Assembly (NCBI GenBank): GCA_025345505.1
Contig: JANVCC010000018.1
Coordinates: 35,911,191-35,975,190, forward strand
Reading direction: 5' to 3'
From: Todiramphus chloris collaris
Taxonomy: Eukaryota > Chordata > Aves > Coraciiformes > Alcedinidae
DNA length: 64,000 bases
A program made the position numbers and the translations under genes. The notes beneath the pieces are model-generated. The model was not told where the DNA came from. It was given only the letters and a program-made list of their open reading frames with translations, and did no database searches. Below, one piece after another: positions 1-12,310 of the stretch. How positions within the stretch are numbered: the first letter of the stretch is position 1; each line of letters starts with the position of its first letter.

Positions 1-3000
1 AAAGTATCACCTGGAAATAATTTCAACAATAAAATCCATTCCAAAATTGTTTTCCTCTTTGAATGAGCTGTAGAGGAACTATATCCCAGTAGAAGGTATA
101 AAAAGAAACAAACATTCTGAAGTCATCCTTGAATTGTTCATTTTAATTCGGATTTTGTGAAAAAAAGTCCTAAAGGGACCGAAAGAGTCTAAAGAACATA
201 CATGGCGGGGGGAGGGGAAGGAAAAAGTATGCTTGGCCACCAAATCTCCATCTTGGAGCTGTTATACTTGATACATCTCAAGGTTTGTTTGTCTTTACTT
301 TCCACCCAAATAATTAGATTTTAAAGCAAGTTTACTTCAAAATAAATACTCTTGTATTCCAACCACCTGCTATAGTAAATGTCAAAGCTCATTCCAGTTT
401 ACCGAAATTCTCCAAATGAAAACTGGAGATACCTACAAGTATTGAAATAAAAGCACTACTACATTTGTAACTAACAGTATAGGCAAAAAGCCCAAGTATA
501 AATCTAGGGCATGAGAGTCAGTAGCTGGAGCGGATTGGCTTTTGTAGTAGAAGGGAGAGTCTTCTCGCACAGGGTACAAGCTACAACATTTTGGCCAGTA
601 ACCCCTTTGCCAAGACAATAAACAACATTATAGACCCTACTGAAACATTAGAATATCGTAGTACAGCTGACAGCTACCCAAGAAAGAAACTAATTGAATT
701 GTGTTGATTTAAATCAACTTAGAGTAAGAAAATCATTGCAACATCATAAGTAAAGGTTATTCCACTTAGAAATCCCAGTGTTTTAGCTGTCTAGGAAGAG
801 ATTACATGAATCATGAGATATGAAAAAAATACAGTGATGTGAGGGTAACAATGAGTTAAACTGAAATATCTTTAATAAGGAAGGTAAGCAGACTTCATGA
901 TAAATTGTTGCTCCAAAGCAAGAGAATAAAAGAGAATCAAAGCAAATATATCCAGGAGGAGCTCAGTATGTATTGTGTTTTAAACACTTGAAAGCTAAGA
1001 ACACACTTTGTACGCTTTAAAAATCTTTTGTTACCTGTGAAACACATTCATCCACATAATTTATCAGAAAGAGAAATATCCATATACATTTTGCTCATTG
1101 CACTTGTCACAGAGCTAGATGGATGTCTTGCTTTTTGGCACCTTTTATATAAGACAGCATATGGTGACAGCATCTTGCATTATTTATTTGTAATTTTGGG
1201 TATGTAATTTGCACTCTGGGCTTGAGGAGCTGTGTACTAACTGGCTACTCTAGCTAATCTCATGCCAGCAAGATTGCTACTGAATGCCGTTGTGCCCATG
1301 AAAACCTTGTATGACTTCTCACCAGGACACAGGTGCCCTTCAGATTCGGTGAAGGTCTTCCAGTTAACTTCAATGGATGACAAAGCCCGATGAAAATGAT
1401 GTCATATTCATACCATCACACACTAGGGACAAAAACAATTAGCATAGCGCCGGCTGATAGATTACTCTTTCTCACTTGACCGTAAACGTCTCTCCTTACC
1501 TCCCACTCTCAGAATATAGAAATATCTCTATAATTTATCTAAATCAAATTAAGTAAACTAGTCAGTTAATTAATTGATATATTTTAAAAGCAGAAGGGTC
1601 CTCTGTGATTATATATTTTGGTGTTCGTAATGAGGATGTGGAACATAATCCAGTTATTGCTGGGTCACTAATATTGATGTCATGAGGCAATGCCAGCATG
1701 CGTCTTCTAGAGAGACACATAGTCTTGATTAAAGATTTCAGGCCATGACAATCCACACAGCTAAGGACACCATGTACCTCTGGTTGACTATAGCATGTTA
1801 AAAACAAGCATCTTATTTCCATTTGTGCTGATTCAGCTCAAGACACTTGTGAAATCTTTCGCTGCCAAACTGAGGGGATACCAAACCCCTTTCTGCCAGC
1901 GTACATCATTTTAGATCATGATGAGGTGGCCCTATAAATGAAAAGAACACGTACAGAGCTGCATATTTCCTGAAGACAAAAATTAACACCTATCAACCCT
2001 AAATTAGAGGGACAAATTAATACAAACATTTTAATAGTTTACATGAAGCCAAACTAGCATTCATTCCTATGTTTTAAGGGGAAAAAATCATTCCTCCTTC
2101 TATTTTGTACATACCACTATTTGTTGAATATTAAAATATTTAGATGTTAAATTCCTATTCCCCCCATAAGGCATTATACAGTAATATATATGCAAAATAT
2201 GAAAACAAAAATAGATTTGCCTACACATCAGCATTTCAACCGCTCATTAATGCCAGGACAAACAAAACACTGTGTTCCAGTCCTCTCTACATCATCTGTC
2301 ATTTGGATACACTAAGTATAATGAGGCAGAACCTTAATGTTTGTGGGAAAAGTTAGTTTTTATCTTTCATTTACAACAAACATGATACACAGCCCATACA
2401 CAATATAGAATCAGAAAGCCCCAGGCCTGGATAATTAGGACATACATCCAGAACATAGGTGCCTCAAAGAAGTTACTTTCTCATATACTTGCCAGCATTT
2501 TCTCGTGCTTCTGCCACTGCTCTTGGTCCATCTCCTTACACTATTATATTTTCTCATCTTGGCATAAGACCAAGAGAATAGGGAGTCTATTGCACCTTCA
2601 GAGCTAACCTGAACTGATTTGTGTGGGTGCTCCAGTGCCAGGAAAATGCAATTTATTCTACGACAGTTTTTCAATGCTACACAGTGAAATCTATTGATCT
2701 ACTACTGTAATGACAGACATGTGGACTGAGGCCAATGGAGATGACCAGTCAGTGACTAGATTTAGTCAGAGTGCAGCTTTGGGTCATATAGTGTTATTAG
2801 ATGTATCCGGACAGTACACAACAGTGAAGACAAGCTGTGTTTCAAGGAGCTGAATGCTCCTCAACAGCAAGGAAATTTTGTTTTCACACATGTTCAAATA
2901 GCTTTTGCTATGCATGTTTTCTAGAGAACATGGATGGCTGGGCCCTTCAAGTACACAGTTATAGTAATTGATAACTTCAGTAACTACTAATAGTAATAAT

Positions 3001-3002
3001 GC
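1..3002. other. Unannotated AT-rich non-coding DNA
   Basis: No open frame here looks like a protein and no repeat end or tandem array is visible. The only open frames are short (60-86 codons), without recognisable motifs or paired splice sites. I read it as intergenic or intronic DNA. Confidence 0.6.
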
Positions 3003-3520
3003 CGGGCTCCCTACTACAAGAGAGATGTAAAGCTACTGGAGAGAATCCAGCAAAGGGGTGCAAAGATGATGAAGGGACTGTATCATATATATCCTATGAC
3101 GAAAGGATGAAAGAGTTGGGACTATTCAGCCTGGAGAAGAAAAGACTCGCATGAGGGAGGAGCTCAACAATGTATATACATCTCTGAGTGGAGGATGCAA
3201 AGAGCTGGGCTCTTTATATTGTCTTTCAGCAATGTCTGAAGACAGGACCAGAGGCAATGGGCACAAACTGAAACACAGGAGGTTCCCTCTGAACATCAGG
3301 GAACATTTTTTCACTATGAGGTTAATCAAGAATTGGCACAGATTGCCCAGTGAGTTTATAGACTCTTCATCCTTGGAGGTATTTAAAAGTGATCTGGACA
3401 TGGTCCTGGGTAACTTACCGTAGATTACCCTGGAGGTCACCCTGAGGAGGGCAGGGGGGCTGCACCAGATGACCACCCAGAGGGGTCCCTTCCAACCTCA
3501 ACCATTCTGTGATTATGTGA
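3003..3520 (+). mobile_element. CR1 LINE, 5'-truncated 3' end (about 520 bp)
   Basis: The plus strand reads as the C-terminal part of CR1 ORF2 followed by its short 3' UTR. Positions 3151-3423 encode a broken version of the usual segment: an RTRGNG motif, then an N-I-R-E-H-F-F stretch and an N-W-H-R-L-P stretch. After the stop come the typical 'gaggggtcccttccaacctc' block and a terminal ATTCTGTGATTATGTGA tail. The start of the homology is typical of CR1 reverse transcription stopping early. Frameshifts and stops are present around 3110-3150, so the copy is dead. Exact boundaries are by eye, within about 10 bp. Confidence 0.9.
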
Positions 3521-5011
3521 ATTTAATTTAAATAACATTAGCATTTAATAAGAAAATATATTAAGTATGTGTATGAAAAGTAGTAGTCATTTAATTTCTC
3601 AACTGTATTAAGTATTCTGACTAAGGGCAGGTGGAAAAAAATTAAAAGCTGTAACACAGTGTGTGTTGACATTAGTTCAGTTTACTGTTTGTAAGGAAGT
3701 TTCTGATAGGACAAGATGGGATCAGATGATAAAATATTACAGAAACCCTGATTCTAACCTAAAGTATATATTTTGTGAGACCAGGCATCGCACCAAATAA
3801 TCAATTCACTGCTGTCCTCATCTTTCCAAAGTAATTCCCAGAAAAGTTCTGTTATGACAAAGTACTCTCTTGGAAAGGTATGACATTTTCCATTTATTTT
3901 GTGTTAGAATAAACTACATAAAGGAAAAAAAAAGAGTATAAAACATCACCAAATAAATGAGGGGTTGTTTTTTTTAAGAAAAAATGAACAATGCTGGAAC
4001 ATAAGTTCCAGCTGCAAAAGCAACCAACTAAAGAGAACTATCTTGCAGAATACTATGGTAATTCACAGTAAATTACATTTAAAATACATAATTAAATCAC
4101 CTTTTCTTGCTTTTCAGAAGTACCTGGAGTGCTTCATGTGAAGTTCTTTACTTTTTGGATTCCTTTATTGTATTTTAAGAATGAAATTTTTAATGCTGTC
4201 TCTTGATAACAGGAAAAATGAGAACAGAATAATTAGCCTGATAAAAATTTCAAGTCAGCAATAAATGCATTGTAAAGTTTTATATTCTTTCTTTACCTTC
4301 TTCACCAAGATCTTAAGCAGCTTTTAAATACCTTTTTTTTTTTTTTGATTCCCTGCTTTTTTCCCATCTCTTCTATTTGAGACATGGAATCTGAAAGACA
4401 TCTGAAAGGTTCAAAAACATATTACCGATTTCCAAAATATATGTGTGCCATTGAGGCATTCCCAGACACAAGATGCCAGGTAGATATGTATAAAAGTGAA
4501 AGCCAAGGGTGTGTAGCCACTTCTCTGATTTGTAACCCTTTCTTCATGCTTTATTCCTGTAAATCATTAGTGTCACCAGAAAAGATCATCTCCTTTTTCT
4601 CAGATATTTGCCATTCTCCAAGTGCCATCAGCAGATGGTGTTTATCTCAAGATAGAATAAGTTTTAAATTGAAGGTATGACAATGTAATAATACAGGCAT
4701 AAAGACACCCTGTTTCCCCTAAACATTATAAAAAGTGACAGACCTTAACGGACTAGCATGAAGCTCTAGCAGTGGCCAACGATGATATTTGTACCTGTCA
4801 GAGACGTGCTGTGAACGTAAGAGGCAGCTGTGTTTGGCCAGTGCACTGCCATTGCCCTGGGGTTACAGGCAGAGAAGTAAGCTTTCTTACAGACTTCTGA
4901 ATATTTGAGAACTTATACCTATTTTTATCCAGACCTACTGTCCTCGTTGGCCATACCTGAGAGACTCTTCCTTGTGTGCACCCTAAACAAAATCAAGGTG
5001 AACTATAAAGA
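3521..5011. other. Unannotated non-coding DNA
   Basis: Contains a short A-rich stretch near 3924 and a T run of about 14-15 bases near 4332. The 98-codon open frame at 4384-4680 has no recognisable motif and I do not call it a gene. Confidence 0.55.
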
Positions 5012-5740
5012 ATAAAGACTGGGAGATGAGTAGCTGGAGAGCATCCTGGTTCAGAGGGATTTGGGAGTACTGACTGACAACCAGCTGAACACGAGTCAAC
5101 AGTGTGCCCAAGTGGCACAGAAGGCCAATGGGATCTTGGCTTCTCTCAGGAATAGTGTGTCCAGCAGGACTAGGGGTGTGATTCTCTCCCTGTGCTCAGC
5201 ACTGGCGAGGCCTCACCTCGAGCACTGTGCACAGCTCTGGGCCCCTCACTTCCAGAAGGATATCGAGGTGCTGGAGCGGGTCCAGAGGAGAGAGAAAAGA
5301 CTGGTGAAGGGACTGCAGGGAAAGTCTTATGAGGAGAGGCTGAGGGAGCTGGGACTGTTCAGCCTGAAGAAGAGGAGACTCAGGGGAGACCTCATGACTC
5401 TCTACACCTACCTGAAAGGTAGCTGTAGGCAGGTGGGGGGCTGGACCCTTCTCCCAGGCAACCAGTGACAGAACGAGAGGGCATGGCCTGAAGCTGCACC
5501 AGGGGAGGTTTAGGTTAGATATTAGGAAGCACTTCCTTACAGAAAGGGTCATTAGACACTGGAATGGCCTGCCCAGGGAGGTAGTGGAGTCACCATCCCT
5601 CATGGTGTTTAAGGAAAGATTGGATGCAGCACTTAGTGACATGGTCTAGCTAGGTGGCGTGGTGTCAGGTCTTAGGCTGGACTTCATGATCTCCAAGGTC
5701 TATTCCAGCCTCAACAATAATTCTGTGTAATTCTGTGTAA
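5012..5740 (+). mobile_element. CR1 LINE, 5'-truncated copy (about 730 bp)
   Basis: The segment starts inside the C-terminal half of CR1 ORF2, at the region equivalent to 'dLGVLvDsrLn', and runs to the 3' end. Positions 5061-5468 stay open for 135 codons and show S-Q-Q-C-A-Q-V-A, then R-P-H-L-E-H-C, then E-R-V-Q-R-R and [11 protein letters not shown], all hallmarks of the CR1 ORF2 C-terminus. A frame break near 5460 separates this from the [19 protein letters not shown] part, which reads on in another frame to about 5650. The 3' end carries two copies of an ATTCTGTGTA unit (5720-5740). It is better preserved than the copy at 3.0 kb, suggesting a younger insertion, but it is inactive because it lacks the endonuclease and the RT core. 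Confidence 0.93.
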
Positions 5741-8293
5741 TAAATCCCCTGAGCTCACCATGCACCCATCTCATCTGTAGTGAGACCCAGGGAAAGCTTC
5801 AGAAAGAACCTCACTGAATTCCACACTGCCGTCATTGGCCTTCGTGGGGTTTTATTCCCAATATCAGTGTCACTCATCTTCCTTTCACTCCTGTGAAAAC
5901 TCAAGGTGAACCACAGAGCAACAGGGGCTCCATTTGGCCAAGGGAGGCAGCCAGTGTCACCATCAGGACCATGCTTTTGAGGATGGCAGCATGGGGTTGT
6001 TGGTGTCATTGTTCTCACCAGCAATTAAAGAATAGAGAATCACAACCTTTAAGCACCATGCCATCAAAAAGTAAATTAAACACCAGTCCTTTCATTTTCT
6101 AAAAGTTTTCAAATATTTATTGAAATAAGAGCCTAATTTTCTCAACGCATCATATTTCCTCCAGCAACATTTCTTTTCTGTCACAGAAATCTCAGTGATT
6201 TTGGTGTGTGATACTTCCACTTCCTGCCTTAACCACAGCACACGAGTTTTATCATCACATCTTCTAATGGCCAGAAAATGCTTAAACCTGATCATTGTTG
6301 TAAAAAAAAAAAATGTAGAAATTTATCTATTAGTATTAGACACTTAGTAAGGAGAGTCCTATAGTCCAACTGATTTCTGCATTGGTCTCCTTGGCTTAGA
6401 AGTGATTAAGGAAGTCCTCATTAAGTGCACCTACATCCAAGGAATAAATGGGGAGGAAGAAGGGTGGATCATTGATATTGCCAATAACAACAGTGAACCA
6501 AGACAATAAGGGTACAGGAGGTCTTTACAAGCAGCTGCACAGCTGACTTGTCTCACTCACCGAGAAATATTTATTGTCTAAATTGTTCCCAAATAATTTC
6601 TTTTGTCAGGGCAGTGCTGTCTGGCCATGCGCATGCAAGTTCTGGAGATGTTCTCAGATGTGGGAGTCATCCCTGTGACAGCACTCCTCAGGCAGTTGTC
6701 ATTAGAAAGGGTTCATTTGCACTGTATGTCCCCTACTCACAGGAGTCACTACAACCAGAAATAGACTGTTGTTAGTGCAGAAAATAAAATGCCAATGTCT
6801 GATTAGCATAACAAGGCCACTGAAGTATTCACAGCTAATTAGTATGAATTCTAGATATGTTGTCAAATAGTAAGAAAAAGCACACTAGTTTAAACTAAAC
6901 TTGTTTTTCCTTTTCCAAATTCTGAGAGGCAACACGATTAGCAAAAACTTGTGCTTATGCAAAATATGGGTCTACTATGACATATCTTATTTATCTGGAG
7001 AATGCAAATATAATTTCCTTCTCTTTCTATCTGTTTGCTCCTCCACAGATTAATGGGGTCTGTATGAATAAGAATCAGGCCCTTGGCTGCCCTTTCACTG
7101 TGCTATGCCTCAGTATCCCTCTTCCAGAATAAGGTAAAACAAACCACTTAACAAAGTCATGAGACACAGCACTGAGTCATTTAGTCACTTTTATAATGAT
7201 ATAGTTTTAAGTCAGAGACCTGATACAGCTTTAAATCTGAAAATTGGAAATCTCTTTTAATAGAATAAGGTCTCATATTCCAGCCATTTAAGGCTACGTC
7301 CATGAAGACTCGCATCCTATAATTAGAATTTGTTCTCTAGGAACTGCAAATATAACAGACTGGGTCAAACAAAGGGCAAATCTGTGATCTGCTTGGAATA
7401 AAGCTGAACACGAGCTTGTTTATGCCAGGCTGCAAAATTAATAGAATAGAATATGACAAAACAACTATGCTGTTCTCACTTGGCAAGAACCAGAAAATGA
7501 AGTTATTGCAGAGCTTGTGATGGTGGAGTTGGCAATATCGTCCATTTTAATAAATTGTATTACATTAGATATTTAATCTCTGTAGAACATGTCAGGATTC
7601 CTTCCAGTGACCTATAGCACATCCTTCCAATGCCCAAGAACTGGCAGTAGAAAGCATTATATACACACAGGCACACACATATATATCTATACTTTATGGA
7701 AGCAGCAATCAGCAGATATTTGGGATGACACCTGTGTATATAGAAGCTTTCTTTTCACTCCTTGCTTGTCATTCCATCTTTCTGTCAAATCCTACTTCTA
7801 GACCACTTATTTTTTATGGAAGCTATGCCTTATATATAAATACATTTAGATACCTCAGTCCTTAGGATGCTATCTCTCTGTCAGCTGCTGTTTCCACTGC
7901 TAAATACAAAGAAATTCATGTTGTTCAAGACTATTGTTCACTCAGTATCATTAATATAACAGTCACAATGACTTCTGAATTTTACTAGTATTTGTTAATA
8001 TATGACATATAAAATGTGTGTATTCAGACTGATATTATGTACTCCATGCGTAAATTTAACCTTGTATGTATATCAAATCAGTCATTTGCTGACAGAGACC
8101 ACGTCACTTGTCACACAAAGTATTGAGTTTGGAAGCAGCCATGAAATGGATGTAACAGGGACTGCCTCTTCCATAGGACATCATCAAACACACTAAATAG
8201 TCTAGCTGAGGTTGTAGAAGGACAGATATTCCCACTCACCCATATGAGGCTGGAAAAATTCTCCAGGAAGACAGAAACAAGAAGAGAAAGGTG

Positions 8294-8322
8294 TAATAAA
8301 TAAATAAATAATTAAATAAAAA
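8294..8322. repeat. (TAAA)n microsatellite
   Basis: Several TAAA units, slightly interrupted by ATTAAA. It is a simple sequence repeat with no apparent link to a repeat tail nearby. Confidence 0.8.
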
Positions 8323-8887
8323 GGTGTGCCCTTTAGCTTGGGTAGAAGCAAGAATGAAAAATGGAGGCAGGGGAACTGGAGTTTTATGATACTTCACATA
8401 AACATTGTTTTAAAATCAACTGTTGCTGATACTGTTTCTGCTGGTGTCTAGTTAAAGTATTAGAAGCAGAGGCAAGCCTTGTCAGAAACATTGGAGATAT
8501 CTGCTTTGATTTCTCAGAGATAAATTTGTGATGCTACATTTTGGCAGCAAATCAAAAAAGTGATACATTAATACAATGCATTTTAAAAGTCACATACCAT
8601 GTCACGTTTACTCTTGAAATATTAGAGCTGAATTTCTGACAGAAGATGACAATATGTACACATTCATGTATTTCCTAAGGAAAACTTCTACCAAAAAGAC
8701 CTCCCTCAAGGGAAGAAAAGCCTTGTCAAAAGCTTCGGTATCAAGAGAGAGGGAAATTTTCTGGGAGATAATATTGGGCTAACAAGACAAAAAATGCCAT
8801 TTATGAGACAAACTGACTTCTGTTGATCATGAAAAATAAAATATGGATTAGTAAAAAACTGAGCACAGGGGGACCATCTTAGATTTA

Positions 8888-8905
8888 TTTGTTTGTTTGT
8901 TTGTT
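8888..8905. repeat. (TTTG)n microsatellite
   Basis: Four and a half TTTG units in a row. Confidence 0.8.
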
Positions 8906-10566
8906 AGGCAATTACTTTTTGAAAGTTTCTGATCCTCTAATAGTTATTGAGATTGCCTTCTTTCATTGTTTAGTGTTGTATGTGTGATAATAATAAAGGC
9001 TGAGTGACTTAGCACACTCAGCTTAGATTTGAGATGCAAGATCCCTGCTCAGGCATATGTTTCCCATACAGACCAAAACACATCCCACAGACCTCTCCAG
9101 CATCCAATTCCTTGGCCCAGCAGCTGGAATTGCATGAGATGTATGCTCACAGCGAGCCACCAGTCAAGGGCACAGGGAAGGGCTAATCCCAGGCACCTCC
9201 CTTACAGCCAGGCTACAAGAAAGCTCTGGCCACACCTGGCTGGCACAGTAGACAATCTCTTGCATGGGAGGCAAGAGGAGGGAGACATTTGCTCCTCATG
9301 AAAGGTCATGAGAGCCTACATATGTCACGAGGGCTTGATAGGGCTTCACAGATGCTGATGGCTGGTATTGGTCCTCGCACCTTGCTGAAAAAGCACTGTA
9401 ATTCCCCAGAGGCCCAGCTGGATGGCCAGGCAGGAGCAGAACAAATTACTGCTCAGGGAGGAACATGATAGAAAAGTCTACATAACATAGTGCTTAACTT
9501 CCTTTTTTTAATAGGGAGGGCTATTAAAAAAGATATTTTGTACCTCATCAAGAGATCCAACGCCACATATGAGTTTCAGTTCAGTTTTCCATTCAATTAG
9601 GGCTATTAAAGTCATCTCGACATTTGAGAAGTCAGGATGATTTACATAATACATAAGTTTGAGCTCAGTAGATAAAAGAAGCTGTTTTTTCTTTATGAGC
9701 CTTATGGTTTGATACTAAAGAAAGGCAGTGTGTCCTATTCAAATACTCCCTGTACAATGCCAGATGGGAATCTAGCACTAGAAACTGGAGCTGGCAATAG
9801 GCAGGAGTCCTGATTTGTAATGTGAAAGGCTAAATAATACTCAGAAATAACTGTCGATCACTGATAAAGATGGAACCATTTTAGGGAAATGAAGTCTAAG
9901 TAGCACATCTGAATAATTTATTGTTACAGCCTAATCTGCAGATTTCAGCTGTGATTACAATATAAGATTCTATGAAAGACTAAAACGTACAGAGAATAAA
10001 GCTCAGAATAAATCAGAATCATAAAGCCACTGTCAGCAAGAGAAAAGTTCTCAATAGAAACTGAGATGTGTGTTGTAGAAGTCATTTCCGGAGTTGCTGG
10101 GAATTTGGTCCATGAATTTGGATGACAAGTTAGACATCTAACTAGAGTTCTGTTTTTTTCAGAAAGATGTTGAAACTCCTTGCGAAGTTAATTCAAATTG
10201 TGGGCATCAATGCTTCTGATAACTCAAGCACTTAGGAATGCAGCTTTCAGTTTGGCTTCCACAAAATTCAGCACTTGGACATTGCCACAAAAAGCCTGGA
10301 TATTTCTGAGGAAAGTTGTTGTTTCTACAGGTTGTTGGGTTTTTGACAAACAAGACTAACACAAGAAATCCTGCTTCTCACTTTTGCCTCTAAACTCTGT
10401 CATCTGTATTAAATTAAGTTAGATACTAAATAAGATACTGAAAACAGTGTGCTTTATAAATGGACCATAGCCAGGCAGTTGGAATTAACACCTTTTCCTA
10501 TAACGAGAGAAGAGTTTTCTGCATTTTCCCCTCAGAAACTACTTTATGGGATGAACTCTAACTTAC

Positions 10567-10800
10567 CCTGAGATGCTTTTTATGAATTGGACAGCTGTAT
10601 ACAACACATTGTTTTTGCTTAGGGTTTTGAAGGCACAAGCACTTTCAAGACCACTCTCAAAATATAACTTTGGAGACAGCAGCTGTCTCATTCCTCTCAC
10701 ATGATGGTGTCTTGGCCAGATATGGTGGCTTCTGGGCAGTTTATGATGAGTACAAATAAAGAAACTAGAACTTGCTGTATAAGCTCCGAGAAGCACAGGA
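10567..10800 (-). other. Candidate internal exon, open in one frame (unrecognised)
   Basis: On the minus strand a pyrimidine-rich acceptor ends in TTTCCCTTCAG just before 10800, and a donor AGG|GTAAGT follows 10567. The 234 nt between them are a multiple of three and stay open in one frame, which continues upstream to a Met at 10874 and closes one codon past the donor. The predicted peptide is basic, with a His-rich patch (S-H-H-I-W-P-R-H-H-H). I do not recognise it. A random 78-codon open stretch in one of three frames is not very rare, so this may be chance. Confidence 0.15.
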
Positions 10801-11503
10801 CTGAAGGGAAAGTGAAAAAGGCAGGGGTCCAGCTTAAAAACTGAGGGATAGAAACACAGCAGTGATGTTTGCACAGATGTCTCCCAGTGGAACCTGTCTT
10901 TGGTCTATCCCTGTTTAGGTTGTGATGAATGACATGGAAGGAAAAAAGACTATGCTTTCGATTCAGCAAGTAGTGGATGCAAACTTAGTGTAAAATTAAA
11001 GCAAAACCTGAAAATGTACTTTCCTCAGCAAAAAAAAAAAATTATAACTAGACTAAACCTCCCACTGAGAAAAGCTCTAAGCAGAGGGAAGGCACCTGTA
11101 AACAAAAGGGTTTTTGCAATTATATACGTGTCTTCTGGCAATTGTTGACTCAACAAAGACTTTAAGAGAAAGAAAGAGATCCTGATACAGATGAAGTCAG
11201 CTGAAAGATAATGTAGGCAAATTTGGGCACCTAAGTTGAAACTGCCACACTGGGTTTCTCATATTCACTAAACATGTGAAGATACAGGCAAAACAAAAAC
11301 AACAATGAAAATTTAAGAGAGGAACTCTATGCTGTAATACACAGCAATACATGTAAAAATAATGCATACAAGTAAACAGCTGAACTTGAGAGTAACCCTC
11401 TACAATTTTGGAAGTGTGCTTTTCTGCCAGACTTTTTAAAAATCTAAGCCCTGATGTTGGTTGTCTGTCCTATTCCCTCCACCTCTGCTCCATGCTGACC
11501 TAC
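10801..11503. other. Unannotated non-coding DNA
   Basis: Includes a 10-12 base A run near 11030. Nothing else supported. Confidence 0.55.
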
Positions 11504-11971
11504 TGTAGTGTGTCTGGCTGAGCTGCTTTTCCCCACCCAGCCCTCACGCTGCAGCACTGGGAGCTGGAGGGTGTTGATAACACACCCGTGTTGTGACTGC
11601 CAGGGCTCACACGGCACCAGAGGATGGGGGGCAGGATGGGGAGGGGATACAGCCGACCTGAGCTGACCAGTGGGCTATTCCATACCATATGATGTCAGCT
11701 CAACTATAAAGGGAGAGGGCAGGAGGAGGACGGAGGGGCATTCGGCTTTGTCCTCCAAGCGCCTGCTTCATGTTCCTGGAGCCCTGCTTCCTGGACTTGG
11801 CCCGACATCGCCTGTGGACGGGAAGTAGAAAATAACATCTTATCTATCATAACCCACACCCCTGTGCTTTGCGTCTCATTCTCTCCCTGCGTGCCGTGCT
11901 GAAGGGGGTCGGGGGGAGTGATAGAAGGGCTTGGTGGGCACCTGGTGCCGTGCCAGGGTCAACCCACCACA
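11504..11971 (+). mobile_element. Solo LTR of an ERVL-like endogenous retrovirus (468 bp)
   Basis: The block starts TGTAGTG and ends ACCCACCACA, giving the TG...CA ends of a retroviral LTR. It is flanked by CCTAC (11499-11503) and CTTAC (11972-11976), a 5 bp target duplication with one transition; 5 bp is the length expected for ERVL. A TATA box (TATAAA, 11705-11710) lies mid-element, setting the orientation to plus. The downstream half (about 11800-11960) resembles, from memory, the U5-side part of common avian ERVL LTRs, with 'catcgcctg', 'gggaagtaga', 'ataacccac' and a final 'gggtcaacccacca'. It is clearly more GC- and CpG-rich than its surroundings. No gag/pol sequence and no second LTR are next to it, so it is a solo LTR left by LTR-LTR recombination. 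The family name is inferred, not searched. Confidence 0.82.
11704..11711 (+). promoter_or_regulatory. TATA box of the ERVL-like LTR
   Basis: TATAAA followed by a purine-rich GGGAGAGGG stretch, about 200 bp into the LTR, where the U3 promoter is expected. Any present activity is unknown. Confidence 0.5.
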
Positions 11972-12039
11972 CTTACCAAAGCTTTCTGAGCTGGCCTCAA
12001 TGGCAGAAGCAGCAGCTTTGTGTTTTCCATGTTTTTAGG

Positions 12040-12310
12040 ACATAATGAGCTGCTGGGTTAGACCAAGGGTCTGTCCTTTTTGGGATTCGATCTCAACAGT
12101 GGCAATAGAGGAGACTATTTATGGAAGCACACAAGCATCAATGCTTTCTCACACTTTTTATTAGATTCCTACATGTTCCTGATAGTATCTGTTTATATAG
12201 CTGTTGTCCATGAATGTGTTTAATCCCTTTTTCTACATGATGACATGTCCTCAAGCATCCCCAGTGGTGCCAAGCTCCAGAAACTCACCACCTGCTTTCA
12301 CAGCAGCCTT
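12040..12310 (-). mobile_element. Very old CR1-like relic (turtle/crocodilian-type 3' end)
   Basis: On the plus strand, 'tgggttagaccaagggtc' (12055-12072) and 'caacagtggc' match, from memory, the reverse complement of the 3' end of the CR1-type element common in turtles and crocodilians. Further on, the minus strand reads 'gggattaaacacattcatgg', matching that element's usual 'gaactagataagttcatgg' segment. The copy is heavily diverged with several gaps and has no coding capacity. It lies within 70 bp of the much younger ERVL-like LTR. The limits are approximate and the identification rests on a few short matching blocks. Confidence 0.45.

Larger units (their letters stand above)
5741..10566. 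other. Unannotated non-coding DNA with small microsatellites
   Basis: Nearly 5 kb without a recognisable gene or interspersed repeat. It holds an A12 run near 6302, a short TAAA array near 8294 and a TTTG array near 8888. A slightly GC-richer block lies at about 9030-9450; its 90-codon open frame (9029-9301) has no recognisable domain. Confidence 0.55.

Noticed and set aside
5196..5642. 148-codon minus-strand open frame
   Set aside because: It is antisense to the CR1 ORF2 remnant at 5012-5740 and has no motif of its own.
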